Part shown: positions 61,374 to 64,000 of the stretch, in pieces
Position numbering within the stretch: position 1 is the first letter of the stretch
How the letters are laid out: each line of letters begins with the position of its first letter
DNA from: Alisma plantago-aquatica
Taxonomy: Eukaryota > Streptophyta > Magnoliopsida > Alismatales > Alismataceae
Length of the DNA: 64,000 nt
Reading direction: 5' to 3'
Assembly: GCA_963693085.1 (NCBI GenBank)
Contig: OY856409.1
Coordinates: forward strand, 242,239,058-242,303,057
The notes under the pieces: model-generated
Told to the model about the DNA's origin: nothing
The model's input: only the letters and a program-made list of their open reading frames with translations
Database searches by the model: none
Position numbers and translations under genes: made by a program

Positions 61374-63490
61374 TGTTACAACCCCAATTTTTGGGTTCAT
61401 TTGATGGGAAATGTGATTTCTCATAATAAAGATAAATGAACAAATAATGATGTCTTTTGATTGGATGCATGAATTTCGTTTAAAATAGCCTTGTTGACTT
61501 ATTTGTGGGCTTTTTTGGCTATTGGGCCCAGTAACAAAGAAAGAACAAAAGAAACTCTATTATTGAGTAAATAAGGAAATAAAGGAAAGAAATATGCAGA
61601 AACCTCTAGAGGGTAAAAGAATATAATCCAAAGGTGTATTTCATGCCTCTTGGATTCCTTGGGTCCCAAGGAGTCCAAAGTTGCAAAGAAAACGCAATAA
61701 GAAAAGAAAAGATCAATTAGATATTTCCTTATTAAGAAAGAAATTGAAAACAATGGTAAAATGTGGAAAATAAGTAGAAAGAGGTATAATTGAGTTATCC
61801 TTGGTGAAATTTCATATCCCAAAGATTCCTAATTTTAAAGGGAATACTAATGAAGAAAATAAAAGATAAATAAAGAGAAATCATCAAGAAGAGATATTTT
61901 AATAAGAAATAAACAAAATAATGAGAAATAATGGATAAAAGATGAGAAAAAGGCTAAGGAATATTCCCAAGATGGGATTCTGAGCCATTAGGGTTCCTTA
62001 AGGTTCAAGGAATTCAAAATAATATTTTATTGGCAAAGAAATAGGGAATACCAAATTAAATTGGATTAATTTATAATGATAGATTGCTTATGAAGAAAAC
62101 ACCATTTTCCTTTGGAATTTGGGACTCAAAATTGGTATAGAAGTGGATAAAGTCTAGAGGAAGCTTCCCTCAAAATTTAGGATCAAACGTGAAAGCGGTT
62201 TGAGAGATATGATTTTTGGAAGTTTTCCTAATGTGTGGATGAAATCAATAAATGTCACAATTTATTTTATTGGGTAGATTTCCTTTGTTCCTCGTGTGGG
62301 ACGTCAACCATTGGATCAGAATCCAAGGGTAACGTGATTTCCTTCTACCCCAGACAGATTAGGAAAGGGGGAACAATATGATCAATGATTTTCTTGCACT
62401 TGAGTGCATAAGCAATCTCGGGGATATTTCCAAAGAATCCGGGGGATCAAACCAAGTCGATCTACCCCTAATTTCCATGGGTTTCGTTGCCTCTAGGCAA
62501 TTTGCCCAATTTGGGGCTTCCCGACAGCCATAGGAGGACCTCTATATATAGAGGGGGGGTACACGACATGTGCATAGCCCCAAAGATCCCCTACGAGTCT
62601 GCAGTGATGAGGCAGCCTGGTGAGAGCAGTAAATCACAGAAAAACCTCCACCAAGAATTGGACCTGGCCGCGTACCTTGTTGGAGGACCACCTTCTCGTA
62701 TCACGGATTCCCCCACGTCTCTGATAGAATCAAGGTGGCCATTGAGTCTGGGAAGCGCCGTCGAGGTGATCTGCACCTGGGCTGCCGCTCCGATGGCCTA
62801 AAGCTCTGGCTCAACGTCCGGGTTGACCACGGCCAAACTGGTTCACACAACTAAGCAGCGAGCGGAGGAGGAAGAAGAAAAGGAGGGAAAGACCTCCTTG
62901 CCCTCAGGCGCGCATGGCCCAAGGCGAGGGCACAGAGGGTCAGATGCGTCCTTTTAGCCAGGCTTGGCACCCTGATCGCGTGGAGCGCCTCACGGGAAGG
63001 AGTCTGCATGGAAAAAAAGAAAGAGAGAAGAATAGTGGGCCATAGTGCTGACGTGGCGCACTACCATTGGCTTAAAGGTAATGATTTTTGTAAAATTCGT
63101 AGAAACTAATTGGTAGCTCCAATGAAAACATACAAAATATGAAAATCGATCAGGAGAACGCGTAGAATTCAATAAAAATACTTTTAAAGCACGATTTCGT
63201 TCATATTTGCAAAAGTGTGCTAAGTTAATGAAAAGGACTTTGAAATTATGTTAGCAACCCTAATTGAAATTAATGGCTAGGTTCATGATGCTTAATTGGT
63301 GAAATTAAGTAATAGTAACCTGATGAAATATTAATGATAAACGTGAACCTGATCTAGGTGATTTATTACATGATTTAGGGTTTTACACCAATTATGAATG
63401 ATTAAATATCTTAGAAATCCTAATTTAGGGTAAAAGAGGATAAGATCATATTTAATTCAAAAAAATATGATTGTTGGCTAAATGGACATC
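61374..63490 (+). repeat. Probable gypsy LTR interrupting the second LINE
   Basis: Begins TGTTACAACCCCAATTTTTG, a start typical of long Tekay/Del LTRs, exactly where the LINE frame is cut. A TATA box TATATATA at 62,543-62,550 is followed by GC-richer sequence, as in LTR promoter and transcript-start regions. The rest of the element is not in the window or lies beyond the insertion at 63,491, so this stays an inference. The frame at 62,487-62,801 is not a known protein. Confidence 0.55.
62543..62550 (+). promoter_or_regulatory. TATA box of the probable LTR
   Basis: TATATATA within CCTCTATATATAGAGG, a strong plant TATA context, about 1.2 kb into the LTR. Confidence 0.5.
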
Positions 63491-64000
63491 TGTAAATCCC
63501 TTTGTTTTGATAATGACAAACATTTCATTCTTGTTGATCTAACGTGCTACTTGAGTGTTGCAGGAATAAGGTGGATGACAAAGCACTAGGGAATCTATAT
63601 GCTTGAATGATTGTAAATGTCATGAAATGTAATAAATTGTAAACTTGTACAAATATATAATGTACAAGTACTTAGACTTAATGTAAATCAAGCGTTAGAT
63701 CTTTCCTAGCTAAACACCACATTTAGATAGGTCATCCCCTTCAATAGTGTCACATATGCACACTCATACACACACTTAATGTCTTTATTTGAAACATTGA
63801 AACAGGGTCTATCTTGGTCGACAAAATCCTCGACTGAGACACTCTCGGTCGACAAACTTCTCGACCGAGAAAGACCCAAGTAGCCGTTAGACACAGTTGA
63901 CAAGGTAGTTGGCAGTTGGAGATAAACGTTGCAAAACACTTGATCCAGAGAGCCTGTCGGTCGACAAAACTTCGACCGAGTAGGTGTCTCGGTCGACCAT
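63491..64000 (+). repeat. LTR-like sequence with TCGGTCGAC palindromes, cut by window end
   Basis: Starts TGTAAATCCCTTTGTTTTG, followed by ATAATGACAAACA, a start often seen in SIRE/Maximus-type copia LTRs. Near its visible end, TCGGTCGACAAAC and its complement form short palindromes at 63,812-63,838, 63,843-63,870, 63,956-63,980 and, cut off, 63,987-64,000. Assignment to a copia LTR is an inference because only 510 bp can be seen. Confidence 0.5.

Overview
This is plant nuclear DNA. It is AT-rich and made almost entirely of transposable elements: Ty1/copia and Ty3/gypsy LTR retrotransposons, L1-type LINEs, a CACTA DNA transposon and small fold-back repeats. The mix fits a large angiosperm genome. 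The sequence alone does not fix the species, and I saw no convincing host protein-coding gene, rRNA or tRNA. All functional calls rest on protein motifs read by eye and on element architecture (terminal repeats, target-site duplications or TSDs, primer-binding sites, polypurine tracts).

Left part (1-13,780). A very old Ty1/copia element lies on the minus strand (about 640-7,763) with diverged LTRs, a recognisable gag and a stop-riddled pol. It sits inside the reverse-transcriptase region of a degraded chromovirus-type Ty3/gypsy element (gag-protease-RT start, 7,764-9,900, minus strand). The long LTR of that gypsy element starts at 10,037.

Centre (13,781-41,062). The gypsy LTR is split by a CACTA transposon of about 27.3 kb with matching ends and an AAG target duplication. 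An L1-type LINE (16,516-29,839, minus strand) interrupts the CACTA with a 12-bp target duplication. The LINE ORF1 is in turn interrupted, inside the last cysteine codon of its zinc knuckle, by a complete LTR element (21,348-28,783) with a CATTC target duplication. That element carries only gag and protease and eight copies of a near-perfect palindrome. The order of insertion is therefore gypsy, CACTA, LINE, gag-protease LTR element: four levels deep. The CACTA's own 14 kb shows no transposase I can recognise.

Right part (41,066-64,000). The last 177 bp of the split gypsy LTR is followed by a LINE 3' relic, a purine-rich diverged repeat field (43.6-45.6 kb), about 3 kb of unassigned and possibly low-copy DNA, and two small fold-back elements. 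A second LINE (plus strand) is interrupted twice. A chromovirus with 3,256-bp LTRs (50,009-60,247) sits in its ORF1 and retains RNase H, integrase and chromodomain remnants. A further LTR begins in its ORF2 endonuclease at 61,374. The window ends inside another LTR-like sequence (from 63,491) that carries a TCGGTCGAC palindrome series.

No genes here work together as a pathway. The window is a record of successive transposition, and the main points of interest are the nesting, the non-autonomous LTR elements and the palindromic arrays.
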